Origin: VXNF01 sp964291305
Lineage (GTDB): Bacteria > Actinomycetota > Acidimicrobiia > Acidimicrobiales > CATQHL01
Length of the DNA stretch: 64,000 nucleotides
Assembly: GCA_964291305.2 (NCBI GenBank)
Contig: OZ219783.1
Coordinates: 124,001 to 188,000, forward strand
Reading direction: 5' to 3'
The notes under the pieces are model-generated. The model was not told the DNA's origin and ran no database searches. It was given only the letters and a program-made list of their open reading frames with translations. This document shows, in pieces, positions 34,934-44,124 of the stretch (positions within the stretch are counted from its first letter, which is position 1; each line of letters opens with the position of its first letter). Position numbers and translations under genes: made by a program.

Positions 34934-35035
34934 GGTGGCTGGGTCCTGTGCGACCGGGGCCCGTGAACCGAGTCAGGGCCGGGAGGCAGCAGCTCTCAGC
35001 GGAACCTCCGGAGCGCCGCAGGCAGCCTGGCCACC
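34934..35035 (+). ncRNA. ffs: Signal recognition particle RNA, small bacterial type
   Basis: The conserved domain IV core GTCAGGGCCGGGAGGCAGCAGC (around 34972-34993, given here only to show the SRP54-binding loop) lies at the tip of a long hairpin whose ends GGTGGC (34934-34939) and GCCACC (35030-35035) pair. The intervening arms also match with mispairs. About 102 nt and placed just upstream of dnaX, as in other actinobacteria. End positions are approximate. Confidence 0.85.
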
Positions 35036-35104
35036 ACATCCGAGGCCGGGCGCCGGCTCTGTTCGCTGGGTGGCTGTCGTAGAGGATTACTAGGCTCGGT
35101 CCCG

Positions 35105-36898
35105 ATGGCACATCAGTCGCTTTATCTGAGATACCGACCGGCTCGGTTCGCCGAGATCATTGGTCAGGGCCACGTAGTGGCTGCCCTGCGCAACGCCGTG
35201 GCCAGTGAGCGAGTGGGCCATGCCTACCTTTTTAGCGGTCCCCGCGGCACCGGCAAGACTTCGACTGCTCGCATTCTGGCCAAGGCGCTCAACTGCGAGA
35301 ATCCCGCTCGGGGTGAGCCCTGCGGGGGGTGCGCCGCCTGCAGCGCTATCGCCGGGGGAACGTCTTATGAGCTACACGAGCTAGACGCCGCCTCCAATAA
35401 CAAGGTGGACGATGTCCGCGATCTCATCAGCAGAGTAGCCATCGGCACGCCGGGCCGAGTCAAGGTGTACGTGCTCGACGAAGTCCACATGCTCACGCCG
35501 GGCGCGGAGAACGCCCTGCTAAAGACGCTCGAGGAGCCACCCCCTCACGTGGTGTTCGTACTTTGCACCACTGAGCCGCACAAGGTGGCTCAGACCATCC
35601 GCAGCCGTACCCAGCACCTTCACTTTGAGTTGCTAGCTGCCGACTTACTGGAAAGCCATGTCCGGGCCATAGCCGCCGACGCCAAACTTGAGGTGTCAGA
35701 GGCTGACGTGGCCTACGTTCTAGCCGCCGGCGGCGGGTCGGCCCGCGACACCCTTTCGGCGTTAGATGCCGTGGTGGCTGCCGGCCGGTCTCCCGACGGT
35801 GCCGACTTGGTGGCTGCTGTGCTGGATGCGGTGGCGAATGAGGACACTGCAGCGGCACTCAGCGGGGCTGACGCCGCCGCCCGGGCCGGGCGCGAGCCGC
35901 ACATCTTGGGCGAGGCTCTGCTGAGCCGGCTGCGCAGCGCTTTTTTAGCTTCGATGGAGGCACCGCTGGAGCATCTTCCGGCGACCGAGCGATCTGCCGC
36001 GTCCGATTTGGCAGGCCGGATGCGGCCTCGTGCCCTCACCTGGGCGCTGGAGCTTCTAGGGCAGGCCCTGGTGGCGATGCGCGAGGCGCCCGACCCTCGG
36101 GTGGATTTAGATCTGGCGCTGGTACAGCTCACGAACCCCAAAATCGGTCTCACTTTGCAGTCTCTGGCGGAGCGGGTAGAGCGCCTTGAACAGCACGACA
36201 GCGGGGATAGGTCCGCCGGCACCCCCAGGCCCGCTGCCGCAGGAACCCGCCCACCACCGAGCGCCAATAGCGCCTCGCCGCCGGCCCGACCTCGGCGGCC
36301 GGGTGACGAGGCCCGAGCCAACATTGCTAGGGCCAAGCGGCCCGAGCCGAGCGCCGCTAGCCGATCAGAGCAAACGGCGCAGCCTCCCAGCCCACCGGCC
36401 GCCTCCAGGGTCGAGCAAGGTGGGTCCGAGCCAGCTCCGGCGGCTGCACCACCTGAGCGCGAGGAAGCGGTTCTGGCCTGGGTGGCGGACGTTCTGCCGT
36501 CGCTGCGGACATTGTCGTCTGTGCCTAAAAGCGCAGTAGCCCGGCTTGCCAATGGGCGCTTCCTGCCGAACGCGCCCGGCGCCCTCCGACTGGCTTTCCA
36601 AACCCCCGGATCGTTGCAGGGGTGCGAGAAGTTCCGATCTCAGGTCGAAGCGGCGTTCGGCCGCTGCTTTGACCGCCCCGTGGCCGTTGAGTTCGCCCTA
36701 GACGACCGCAGTAAGCCCGATAGTACGCCCGATCCGCCGGCCGTCGGAGCTGCCTCCGCGGCCCTGCGCTCGCCGTACCTGGGTGAGGTCACGACGCTTT
36801 CCCGGGCGCGACCGGTCCGCCAGGAGAACCAGGGCGGGGTGGCACAGTTACAGAAGGCCTTCCCCGGCTCCCGCCTAGTCGAACTCGAAGCCTCTTAG
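35105..36898 (+). CDS. dnaX: DNA polymerase III gamma/tau subunit
   Basis: 597 residues. Clamp-loader AAA+ domain: LYLRYRPARFAEIIGQ, Walker A GPRGTGKTST near residue 45, a four-cysteine zinc module (CENPARGEPCGGCAAC), DEVHMLTPGAENALLKTLEE and sensor-1 CTTEPHK. Residues about 370-450 are a Pro/Ala/Ser-rich linker, and a tau-like C-terminal domain follows. It loads the sliding clamp and ties the replisome together. The recR gene begins 11 bp after its stop. Confidence 0.95.
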   Translation: MAHQSLYLRYRPARFAEIIGQGHVVAALRNAVASERVGHAYLFSGPRGTGKTSTARILAKALNCENPARGEPCGGCAACSAIAGGTSYELHELDAASNNKVDDVRDLISRVAIGTPGRVKVYVLDEVHMLTPGAENALLKTLEEPPPHVVFVLCTTEPHKVAQTIRSRTQHLHFELLAADLLESHVRAIAADAKLEVSEADVAYVLAAGGGSARDTLSALDAVVAAGRSPDGADLVAAVLDAVANEDTAAALSGADAAARAGREPHILGEALLSRLRSAFLASMEAPLEHLPATERSAASDLAGRMRPRALTWALELLGQALVAMREAPDPRVDLDLALVQLTNPKIGLTLQSLAERVERLEQHDSGDRSAGTPRPAAAGTRPPPSANSASPPARPRRPGDEARANIARAKRPEPSAASRSEQTAQPPSPPAASRVEQGGSEPAPAAAPPEREEAVLAWVADVLPSLRTLSSVPKSAVARLANGRFLPNAPGALRLAFQTPGSLQGCEKFRSQVEAAFGRCFDRPVAVEFALDDRSKPDSTPDPPAVGAASAALRSPYLGEVTTLSRARPVRQENQGGVAQLQKAFPGSRLVELEAS

Positions 36899-36909
36899 CA
36901 GGGCGTGAC

Positions 36910-37524
36910 GTGGCCAGCGGCGGCTACACCGCTCCTATCCAGGAGTTGATCGACCAACTCGGCAGACTCCCCGGCGTCGGCCTAAAGTCGGCTCAGCGCA
37001 TCGCCTTCTGGTTGCTGAAGGCCCCGACTAGCGAGGTCGAGGAACTGGCTAAGGCCATAAGCGAGGCCAAACGCAGCGTCAAGTTCTGCCGGCGGTGCTG
37101 CAATATGACCGCAACTGAGCTATGCGACATCTGCGGCGACCCCCGGCGAGAGGAGTCGCTGATCTGTGTAGTTGAGGATCCTCGAGATGTCATCGCCTTC
37201 GAAAGGACCGGCGAATTCAACGGCTGTTATCACGTGCTGCACGGGGCAATAAACCCCATGGAGGGGGTCGGTCCCGATCAGTTGCGGATAGCCGAACTGC
37301 TTCAGCGAGTTTCCGCCGAGTCGGTCAGTGAGGTGATTGTGGGTACTAATCCCAACCTGGAAGGGGAGGCGACCGCCATGTATGTGGCCAGCCTGCTAGC
37401 CCCGCTAGGCGTCAGCGTCACCCGTCTGGCCAGCGGGCTTCCCGTAGGCGGCGACTTGGAATACGCCGACGAACTGACCCTAGGGCGAGCATTAGCAGGT
37501 AGGCGGGACATCCTCCGCGAGTGA
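36910..37524 (+). CDS. recR: Recombination mediator protein RecR
   Basis: 204 residues from GTG 36910. Helix-hairpin-helix LGRLPGVGLKSAQRIAFWLL, zinc finger CRRCCNMTATELCDICGD, Toprim segment ICVVEDPRDVIAFERTGEF and a C-terminal GLPVGGDLEYADELTLGRAL. It acts with RecF/RecO to load RecA on gapped DNA. The usual YbaB/EbfC gene found between dnaX and recR in many bacteria is missing here. Confidence 0.95.
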   Translation: MASGGYTAPIQELIDQLGRLPGVGLKSAQRIAFWLLKAPTSEVEELAKAISEAKRSVKFCRRCCNMTATELCDICGDPRREESLICVVEDPRDVIAFERTGEFNGCYHVLHGAINPMEGVGPDQLRIAELLQRVSAESVSEVIVGTNPNLEGEATAMYVASLLAPLGVSVTRLASGLPVGGDLEYADELTLGRALAGRRDILRE

Positions 37525-37784
37525 GATCGGACAAGTCGCCTCAAACCGGCAAGGCGGAAATACGGCCGAGGCGCTCCTCGTGGGCTACTGGGCGCGGGCT
37601 ACGTTGCAGCCCGACGAGGCAGCGCCCCGACCGTCGCACCGGGGGAGGGGAAGATCGTGCTAACCCCGATGAGAACCACGCCCTTATGTTACGGACTTCA
37701 CGAGAAGTTGTCAACTGCAGCCATTATTATAGTATTTATCCTGGTCAAAGAGATGTGTGTAATGTTACGTCCGTAAAGTTGCTG
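37525..37784. other. Intergenic region with AT-rich segment
   Basis: No gene is supported. Bases 37675-37780 are markedly AT-rich (a run with TTATTATAGTATTTAT near 37723) in a GC-rich setting. TTGTCA at 37709 and TATAGT nearby resemble promoter boxes but are spaced too closely. ATGTTACG occurs twice, at 37686 and 37762. It lies between the ends of recR and the thiolase gene. Confidence 0.35.
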
Positions 37785-38978
37785 TCATGCGACGGCAGGG
37801 ACTCGCACCAGGGCGGCGTCCCCTTGGCCGCCCCCGCCGCAGAGAGCTGCAGCTCCTAGACCGCCGCCCTGCCGGTGCAGCGCGTGCATCAGCGTTAGCA
37901 GCACGCGGTTGCCCGAAGCGCCGATGGGGTGGCCGAGAGCCACGGCGCCACCGTTGAGGTTCACCACGTCGTGCGGCAGGCTCAACTCAGCCATGCTGGC
38001 TAGCACCACGGCGGCAAAGGCCTCGTTAATCTCGAAGAGGTCGATGTCGCCTAGACCGCTAGAGATCCGCTCGAGAGCCTTCCGGATGGCCGCAGCCGGC
38101 TGGGTCAGCAGCGACGTGTCGGGGCCGGCCACCTGGCCGTAGGAAACCAGCTCGCCGAGGGGTGCTACGCCGAGCCGTTCAGCGGCCTCTGCCGATGCCA
38201 GCACCAGCGCCGAAGCCCCGTCAGAAATTTGCGAGGAGTTGCCGGGGGTTAGGGTGCCCTGCGGATCGAAGACTGGCCGCAGGCGGGCAAGCGACTCAGC
38301 GGTGGTGTCGGGTCGTATGCCCTCATCTTGAGCCACGACGGTGACCTCACCGCGCCTCTGGGGCACTTCCACCGCTACTATCTCACTGTCGAGCAGCCCA
38401 TCCTTAGTGGCGCGTGCTGCCCGCTCGTGCGAAGTAGCGGCGAAGTTGTCCTGCACCGCCCGGCTAATGCCGCCGATGCTTGCGAGGTGGTACTCAGTGC
38501 TGAGACCCATCGAGCGACCCTCGATAGCGCAGGTCAGACCGTCATGCATCATTGAGTCCACGAGGGTGGCGTCCCCTAGTCGCAGGCCGGCGCGCACCCC
38601 CGTAGCCAAGTAGGGCGCCCCGCTCATCGACTCCATGCCTCCCGCCACGATCACCTCGGCGTCTCCGGCGGCGATCATCTGGCTGGCCAGGTAGACCGCG
38701 TTTAGTCCCGACAGGCAGACCTTGTTCACCGTGGCGGCCGGTGTGGTGAGCGGGATACCCGCCTTGGTGGCGGCGGCACGAGCCGGTGCTTGTCCCTCGC
38801 CTGCTAGCAGGACTTGGCCCATAAACACGTAGTCCACCTCAGCTGCAGCGACGCCGGCAGTTCCCAGGGCTGCGCTAATAGCCCGCCCGCCCAACTCGGT
38901 GGCGCTGAAAGAGGAAAGTGCCCCCGAGAGGCGACCGATGGGCGTGCGAGCACCGCCCAGAATCAACGTTGCACTCAT
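37785..38978 (-). CDS. Acetyl-CoA C-acetyltransferase (thiolase)
   Basis: 397 residues, standard length. Catalytic Cys in VNKVCLSGLNAVYLA, NEAFAAV segment, His in NGGAVALGHPIGASGNR and second Cys in CGGGGQGDAALV. The reaction is reversible condensation of two acyl-CoA or thiolysis of a 3-ketoacyl-CoA. It is divergent from the methylmalonyl-CoA epimerase gene with about 110 bp between the starts. Confidence 0.93.
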   Translation of the reverse strand: MSATLILGGARTPIGRLSGALSSFSATELGGRAISAALGTAGVAAAEVDYVFMGQVLLAGEGQAPARAAATKAGIPLTTPAATVNKVCLSGLNAVYLASQMIAAGDAEVIVAGGMESMSGAPYLATGVRAGLRLGDATLVDSMMHDGLTCAIEGRSMGLSTEYHLASIGGISRAVQDNFAATSHERAARATKDGLLDSEIVAVEVPQRRGEVTVVAQDEGIRPDTTAESLARLRPVFDPQGTLTPGNSSQISDGASALVLASAEAAERLGVAPLGELVSYGQVAGPDTSLLTQPAAAIRKALERISSGLGDIDLFEINEAFAAVVLASMAELSLPHDVVNLNGGAVALGHPIGASGNRVLLTLMHALHRQGGGLGAAALCGGGGQGDAALVRVPAVA

Positions 38979-39088
38979 CTGGACCTCCGTTGCGACGAGT
39001 TGCCGTTGTCTGAGCCAAGCTAGCGGCGCTTTCGGCGGCGGTGCTCCCGCGAGTTGGCCGGTGGGGCTTGCTGGGGCATCCTGGGACT

Positions 39089-39490
39089 GTGCTTCTCAGC
39101 GAGATCGACCACGTGGCTATCGCCGTGGCTGACCTCGAGGCTGCCGTGGACTTCCACGCCAGGGCGTTTGGTGCCACCGTGGCCCACCGAGAGATCGTCG
39201 AGCGCGACGGCGTGGAGGAAGTTTTGTTGGCGGTGGCGGATTCGTATATCCAGCTCATCTCGCCCACGCGGGCCGATTCGCCTGTGGCACGGTTCCTTGA
39301 ACGCCGCGGCGAAGGGCTGCACCATGTCGGCTACCGCGTGGCTGACTGCGCCGCGGCTCTGGCGGCAATGGTTGCAGCTGGCGCCACACCGCTGGACGCT
39401 CAGCCTCGACCTGGCTCGCGTGGGACGACCATTGCGTTTGTGCACCCGAAGGGATCGTTCGGCACGCTGGTCGAGTTGGTCCAGGAGTAG
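39089..39490 (+). CDS. mce: Methylmalonyl-CoA epimerase
   Basis: 133 residues from GTG 39089. VOC-fold metal protein: LSEIDHVAIAVADLEAAVDFH, ERDGVEEVLLAV, GEGLHHVGYRVADC and GSFGTLVELVQE carry the His/Gln/Glu metal ligands typical of MCE. It interconverts R and S methylmalonyl-CoA, which would let propionyl-CoA from methylated pyrimidines or odd-chain acids enter the TCA cycle. FEN and LigD-type genes follow on the same strand at 27 and 32 bp. Confidence 0.85.
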   Translation: MLLSEIDHVAIAVADLEAAVDFHARAFGATVAHREIVERDGVEEVLLAVADSYIQLISPTRADSPVARFLERRGEGLHHVGYRVADCAAALAAMVAAGATPLDAQPRPGSRGTTIAFVHPKGSFGTLVELVQE

Positions 39491-39517
39491 GCCCGGCGAG
39501 GCCACTGGGGGCGAGCG

Positions 39518-40435
39518 GTGCAGGTCCACCTCATTGATGGAACCTACGAGCTGTTCCGACAGTTCTTCGCCCGCCCGTCGCACCGCACCGCCTCAGGGCA
39601 GGAGGTGGCGGCCACTCGGGCGGTCGTGGGCGGCCTGCTGCGGCTAGTGGCCGACGGCGCTAGCCACATCGGCGTAGCCACCGATCACGTAATCCCGTCG
39701 TTCCGCAACGAGTTGTATCCCGGCTACAAGACGGGCGAGGGAGTCGACGCTGACCTGCAGGCTCAGTTCCCGCTGCTGGAGGAGGTAACAGCTGCCGCCG
39801 GCTTCACCGTTTGGGCGATGACCGACTACGAAGCAGACGACGCCCTGGCTACTGCCGCCGCTCGAGCTGCGACCGATCCCGCGGTGGAGCGAATACTGAT
39901 TTGCACCCCCGATAAGGATCTAGCGCAGTGTGTGAGCGACGACGGGAGGGTGGTTCAGTGGGATCGGCGTCACGACCGAATCACCGACCGGGCCGGAGTG
40001 ATAGAGCGCTTCGGTGTGCCGCCGGGGGCTATTGCTGACTATCTGGCGCTGGTGGGCGACAGTGCTGACGGCTTCCCTGGTCTGCCGGGTTGGGGGGCTA
40101 AGTCGGCAGCGGCGGTGCTGGCCCGCTACGGCTGTATTGAGGACATCCCCGACGCCTCGGGCCAGTGGGATGTGGCGGTGCGGGGTGCGGTGGGCCTGGC
40201 GACTCGGCTAGCGGCGGGCCGCCGGGAGGCTTATCTGTACCGTCGCCTCGCCACGCTGGTTACCGATGTGCCCGGGGTGCTGGACAGCACCCCACCAGGC
40301 GCCGCCGGCGCGGTTGACTCCCTGGCTTGGACGGGACCCCGCCCAGGCTTTGCCGAACTGTGCGCCAGTATCGACGCCGAGAACTTGGTGGCTCGAGCGG
40401 CTGCGCTGGCAGCAGGCCGGCGACCGGGCCGTTGA
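39518..40435 (+). CDS. 5'-3' exonuclease / flap endonuclease-like protein
   Basis: 305 residues from GTG 39518. PIN/FEN fold with acidic metal sites: LIDGTYELFRQFF, TDYEADDALATAA, ICTPDKDLAQCV and a helix-hairpin-helix LVGDSADGFPGLPGWGAKSA. This is the nuclease half seen in DNA polymerase I, here as a free protein without polymerase. It would cut 5' flaps or degrade DNA 5' to 3' in repair. It is immediately followed by a LigD-type polymerase gene, suggesting joint action in gap or end repair. Confidence 0.85.
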   Translation: MQVHLIDGTYELFRQFFARPSHRTASGQEVAATRAVVGGLLRLVADGASHIGVATDHVIPSFRNELYPGYKTGEGVDADLQAQFPLLEEVTAAAGFTVWAMTDYEADDALATAAARAATDPAVERILICTPDKDLAQCVSDDGRVVQWDRRHDRITDRAGVIERFGVPPGAIADYLALVGDSADGFPGLPGWGAKSAAAVLARYGCIEDIPDASGQWDVAVRGAVGLATRLAAGRREAYLYRRLATLVTDVPGVLDSTPPGAAGAVDSLAWTGPRPGFAELCASIDAENLVARAAALAAGRRPGR

Positions 40436-40467
40436 GCCTCCAGCTGTACCTCCGTTAGGCCAACTCG

Positions 40468-41433
40468 GTGGCCGGAGACTTCACGACCGTTACGGCGGAC
40501 GGTCGCCAAGTGCGCGTTAGCAATCCCGGCAAGGTCTTCTTCTCTTCCCGGGGTGAGACCAAGCTGGACCTTGTCCGCTACTACCTAACGGTTGGCCCCG
40601 GGGCGCTCCGAGGCGTCTGGTGCCGCCCCACTGTGCTCCACCGCTTCCCTGACGGCGCCGAGGGGAAGAGTTTCTACCAGAAGCGGGTACCCGAGAAACG
40701 CCCAGAGTGGTTGGAGACTGCGGTTGTTGCGTTCCCGTCGGGACGCACCGCCGTTGAGTTATGTCCCACAGATCTGGCTCACATTGTCTGGGCGGTCAAC
40801 CTGGGCTGTTTGGAACTGCACCCGTGGGCGGTGCGGCGATTCGAACCACATCGGCCCGACGAGCTGCGCGTCGACTTGGATCCCGCGCCCAGCCTTGGCT
40901 TCGAGACGGTCCGCCGGGCGGCATTCCTGCTGCGGGATCTGCTGGAGTCCTTCGGCCTGGAGGGCTGGCCGCGAACCTCTGGCGGCCGAGGCATGCACAT
41001 CGTGGCGCGGATCGTGCCGGTCGCCGGCTTCGGTGAGGTACGAGATGCCGCCCTGGCCCTAGCCCGAGCGGCCGAGCGGTACCAGCCCGACCTAATCACT
41101 AGCGCTTGGCGCAAGCGGGACCGGGGCCCGAAAGTATTCGTGGACTACAACCAGAATGCCCGCGACCGCACCCTGGCCTCGGCCTACTCCGTTCGTCCTG
41201 GGGCCGAGGGACGAGTGGCAGCGCCGCTGCACTGGGACGAGGTCGCCAACGCCGAGCCCGCTGACTTTACGCTGGCCACGATGCCGCAGCGCTGGGAGAC
41301 GGTCGGCGACGTGGAGGCGGCACAGGAAGAGCGAGCAGGCTCGCTAATGCCACTGCTGGAGTTGGCCGCCCAGGATGCAGCAGCGGGGCTGGGCGACGCC
41401 CCTTGGCCGCCACACCACCCGCGCCGCGGGTAA
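40468..41433 (+). CDS. LigD-type primase-polymerase (stand-alone Pol domain)
   Basis: 321 residues from GTG 40468. Archaeo-eukaryotic primase fold of LigD Pol domains: VSNPGKVFFSSRGETKLDLV, FPDGAEGKSFYQKRVPEKRP, catalytic DLD in DELRVDLDPAP and the RTSGGRGMHIVARI segment. It lacks the ligase and phosphoesterase domains of full LigD. Such enzymes add ribonucleotides at broken ends in non-homologous end joining or fill short gaps. An ATP-dependent ligase is encoded 5 kb away, but no Ku gene is in the window. Confidence 0.9.
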   Translation: MAGDFTTVTADGRQVRVSNPGKVFFSSRGETKLDLVRYYLTVGPGALRGVWCRPTVLHRFPDGAEGKSFYQKRVPEKRPEWLETAVVAFPSGRTAVELCPTDLAHIVWAVNLGCLELHPWAVRRFEPHRPDELRVDLDPAPSLGFETVRRAAFLLRDLLESFGLEGWPRTSGGRGMHIVARIVPVAGFGEVRDAALALARAAERYQPDLITSAWRKRDRGPKVFVDYNQNARDRTLASAYSVRPGAEGRVAAPLHWDEVANAEPADFTLATMPQRWETVGDVEAAQEERAGSLMPLLELAAQDAAAGLGDAPWPPHHPRRG

Positions 41434-41497
41434 TGCGCCGCGGGTAATACGCCGCAGCGTCTGGCAGGTGGCCTATTGGCTGGGCTGCGGGATTGGT

Positions 41498-42835
41498 TCA
41501 TAGAGAGTCAACTTCTACGGGATCTAGTTCTGCGGGGTCGCTTTCCGGCCCGGTGTCTTCGGCTGGCGGGGGCTCCAGCGGCGGGTCGGTGCAGGGGATG
41601 TCTAAGGCGTCGGGGTCGTAGAAGCGGGGCTCGGGAATAAAGCCGCTTCCTGGTTGATCGGTCTCCAAGAAGGCCTCGATGGCATTGGCGGTAGCGGCGG
41701 CAGCGACGGCTATGTACTCCTCGGTGGCGAAAAACTCGGCCTCTGAGGCGTTGGTGAGGTAGCCGTACTCAACCAGCACTGCCGGAGTCTCTGGCAGCCT
41801 AACGAGGGCGTACGTGTCGGTCCCGTCGGCCTGCACCACGCGCCTTACTCCGGCATCGGGCAGCCCGCTCCATTGCACGCCTTCGAAGGCACTGAGTGCC
41901 TCGACGATCTCCTCGTACAGCAGGCCACCGAGGCGGCCCGACGCGGGACGCATTCCGCTTTCTGATTCCGCTTCGGACTGTACGTAGATCTCGGTCCCAG
42001 GAGTGTCTACTAAGTCCCATGTGGGACCGTTGTGGTGGATCGACACGAGCGCTTCGGGCTCGACAGCGTCAGCGAACTCGGCTCGAACCCCCAGTCGGAC
42101 CATGTAGTTGCCTGTGCGTGTGGTAGTAGCACTGATGCCGCGCTCGGCGAGTTCTGCCAGCACTGCATCGGCCAACGTGAGGTTCAGATCGCGCTCCACC
42201 AGGCCGTTGGGGCCAACGGTGCCGGTCTCTACCGGGCCACCGTGGCCGGGATCCAGCACTACCCGCACTGGGTCGATTCGCTGACCGTCGTTGATCTCGG
42301 CGGTGCCGCCGCACGGTGTCCGGACGAGGTGGCCCTCATCCAGCACTTCCAGAACGGTGACTGGGATACCCGATGCGGTGAGCCAGGCGACTGGGGGTGG
42401 TGGCGGGGGTTCGGTTGTAGTTGTGGTAGTAGTTGGAGGCTCGGTGGTGGTAGTCGGCGGAGGCTCGGTGGTGGTAGTCGGCGGAGGCTCGGTAGTGGTC
42501 GCCGGCGTGGGTTCGGTGGTGGTAGTGGGTGGCTGAGTCGTTGTAGTAGTCACGATTGTGGTTGTGGTGGCCATAGTTGTGGTGGCGGCGGGCTCGGTTG
42601 TGGTGGGCTGATTGCCGGTAGCAGTTCCCGCAGCACTGGTGATCTCTGGTTCCTCCGCGACCGCAGTCGTTGTCGAAGCGGGCTCCAAGCCAGCGAGATC
42701 GGTCTCGCCGCCAACGCTGAGACGGACGATGGCCACGATGATGACAGCTATAGCTAGCACAAGACTTACGATCAGCAGCCTCCGTAGCCTCGCTTGCCGC
42801 GTGGCAAATCCGCCTCTAACGGGCCTCTTTTTCAT
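41498..42835 (-). CDS. N-acetylmuramoyl-L-alanine amidase (Amidase_3) with Thr/Pro-rich stalk
   Basis: 445 residues. Basic N-terminus and a single membrane helix at about 19-37, then a Thr-rich stalk (repeats of TTTTEPPP) to about residue 150. The zinc amidase domain has VVLDPGHGG, ERDLNLTLADAV, SIHHNG and VLVEYGYLTN with the expected His, Glu, His and Glu. It cleaves the lactyl-L-alanine bond of peptidoglycan at the outer membrane face. An acidic Pro-rich tail ends the protein. Converges on the LigD-type gene. Confidence 0.9.
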   Translation of the reverse strand: MKKRPVRGGFATRQARLRRLLIVSLVLAIAVIIVAIVRLSVGGETDLAGLEPASTTTAVAEEPEITSAAGTATGNQPTTTEPAATTTMATTTTIVTTTTTQPPTTTTEPTPATTTEPPPTTTTEPPPTTTTEPPTTTTTTTEPPPPPPVAWLTASGIPVTVLEVLDEGHLVRTPCGGTAEINDGQRIDPVRVVLDPGHGGPVETGTVGPNGLVERDLNLTLADAVLAELAERGISATTTRTGNYMVRLGVRAEFADAVEPEALVSIHHNGPTWDLVDTPGTEIYVQSEAESESGMRPASGRLGGLLYEEIVEALSAFEGVQWSGLPDAGVRRVVQADGTDTYALVRLPETPAVLVEYGYLTNASEAEFFATEEYIAVAAAATANAIEAFLETDQPGSGFIPEPRFYDPDALDIPCTDPPLEPPPAEDTGPESDPAELDPVEVDSL

Positions 42836-42879
42836 TACGTGCTGTCTAGCAGTTGGCGCCCTGGCGGCGGCGTTTCAAT

Positions 42880-44124
42880 CTATTGTTTCGTTGCCTCCGC
42901 GAGTTCTGCCACTCCTTTTTGAGACCGTTCAGGCCTTTCTGGGCGCGTCCGTGGGCCGTTGAGCGTACGTCCAATGAACGTGTAGCGGACAAACCACGCA
43001 TATGTCACCAGAACCACAGCTGTGACCCCTACGCAGACCACCACGAACTTCAAGTGATGGCTGATCGGCCAATCAATCACTAGCCACTGAGCGGCAATAA
43101 CAACCGGAACGTGTATCAGGTACATCCAATATGTTGAGTCCGACAAATATTGAGAACGATAGCTCTCGCGAGCAGCGATCCAGCGGAACACACCCATCAT
43201 TCCGAAACACATCAGCCAGGCAAAAGTCACCTCAAATAGCGAGCCGAACAAAGTCAACGAATCTCTATACAAGAGAGCCTCTGGGGCATCACCTAAGACG
43301 ATATCGTTTTCGTCAATAAACCTCTCAACGAATTGATAGCCAAAAATAAAAACGGGTATGGCGGGAATCAAAGCCACGCTCCACCACCTACGTACAGGAA
43401 TCTTCCGGTGATATAAGAAAACTCCTACAAGAAAGAAGCATATGTAGTAGGTGAGTACTGGCCCGTTAGGTATAAGACTATCCGCGGTATCAGCGCCAAA
43501 AACCGGCTCGCGCATAACCATGGTAATCAAAAAAGATGCTGGCAGCAACAAACTCCACATCGCTGGGTGTAAAAATCGTCTTCCATACTGTACTACAATG
43601 CCAAATATGGCGGTAATAACCAACAGGTACCAGAGGAACCACAAATGGGCAAGGCTCTCAAACCAGACCAGCGGCAGTAGCCAAAGCGAAAAGTCGTATG
43701 GGTCCCTCCTATCGGCAATGACTGCCAACAAACCGACACTTAGTGGCAATACCGTGAGGCACGCCACAATGAAAGGAATGCCAATACGCTTGAGGCGCTG
43801 TATCCCGAGCGATCGTAAGCTGCGGCGCTTCCATAAGAGTGCGCTAAAGTAGCCGCTAATCAAGAAGAATAATGGCATTCTGAAGCCGTGGATAACGTCA
43901 ATTATCAACCTGTAAGTTTGATCGCCTGCCGCATTTTCGTCGTGCATAGGCCACTGAGACACTGGTTCGGGTAATACGAAGATCGCTCCATGAAACACGA
44001 TTCCCAGGAACATTGCCAACGCACGCAGCGCGTCTAGGTCGTAATACCGTTGCGCCGATTTCACCTGTTGGTCAGAGACAGTCACAACAGTCAGATACTC
44101 TACGTATTTGGGGCATTGCGCCAA
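42880..44124 (-). CDS. Acyltransferase 3 family membrane protein
   Basis: 414 residues with about ten membrane helices. The N-terminal YYDLDALRALAMFLGIVFHG with catalytic-type His and the FRMPLFFLISGYFSALL segment are diagnostic of acyltransferase 3 (OafA-like) proteins, which O-acylate sugars, lipids or antibiotics. Codon use is visibly more AT-rich than in neighbouring genes, as in the P450 gene upstream. ATG 44124 overlaps the P450 stop by 25 bp; GTG 44085 is an alternative start. Tight packing with the P450 suggests linked expression and shared origin. Confidence 0.85.
   Translation of the reverse strand: MAQCPKYVEYLTVVTVSDQQVKSAQRYYDLDALRALAMFLGIVFHGAIFVLPEPVSQWPMHDENAAGDQTYRLIIDVIHGFRMPLFFLISGYFSALLWKRRSLRSLGIQRLKRIGIPFIVACLTVLPLSVGLLAVIADRRDPYDFSLWLLPLVWFESLAHLWFLWYLLVITAIFGIVVQYGRRFLHPAMWSLLLPASFLITMVMREPVFGADTADSLIPNGPVLTYYICFFLVGVFLYHRKIPVRRWWSVALIPAIPVFIFGYQFVERFIDENDIVLGDAPEALLYRDSLTLFGSLFEVTFAWLMCFGMMGVFRWIAARESYRSQYLSDSTYWMYLIHVPVVIAAQWLVIDWPISHHLKFVVVCVGVTAVVLVTYAWFVRYTFIGRTLNGPRTRPERPERSQKGVAELAEATKQ

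Noticed and set aside
37521..37859. Small open frame after recR
   Set aside because: No ribosome binding site, odd composition, and it runs into the thiolase gene on the other strand.
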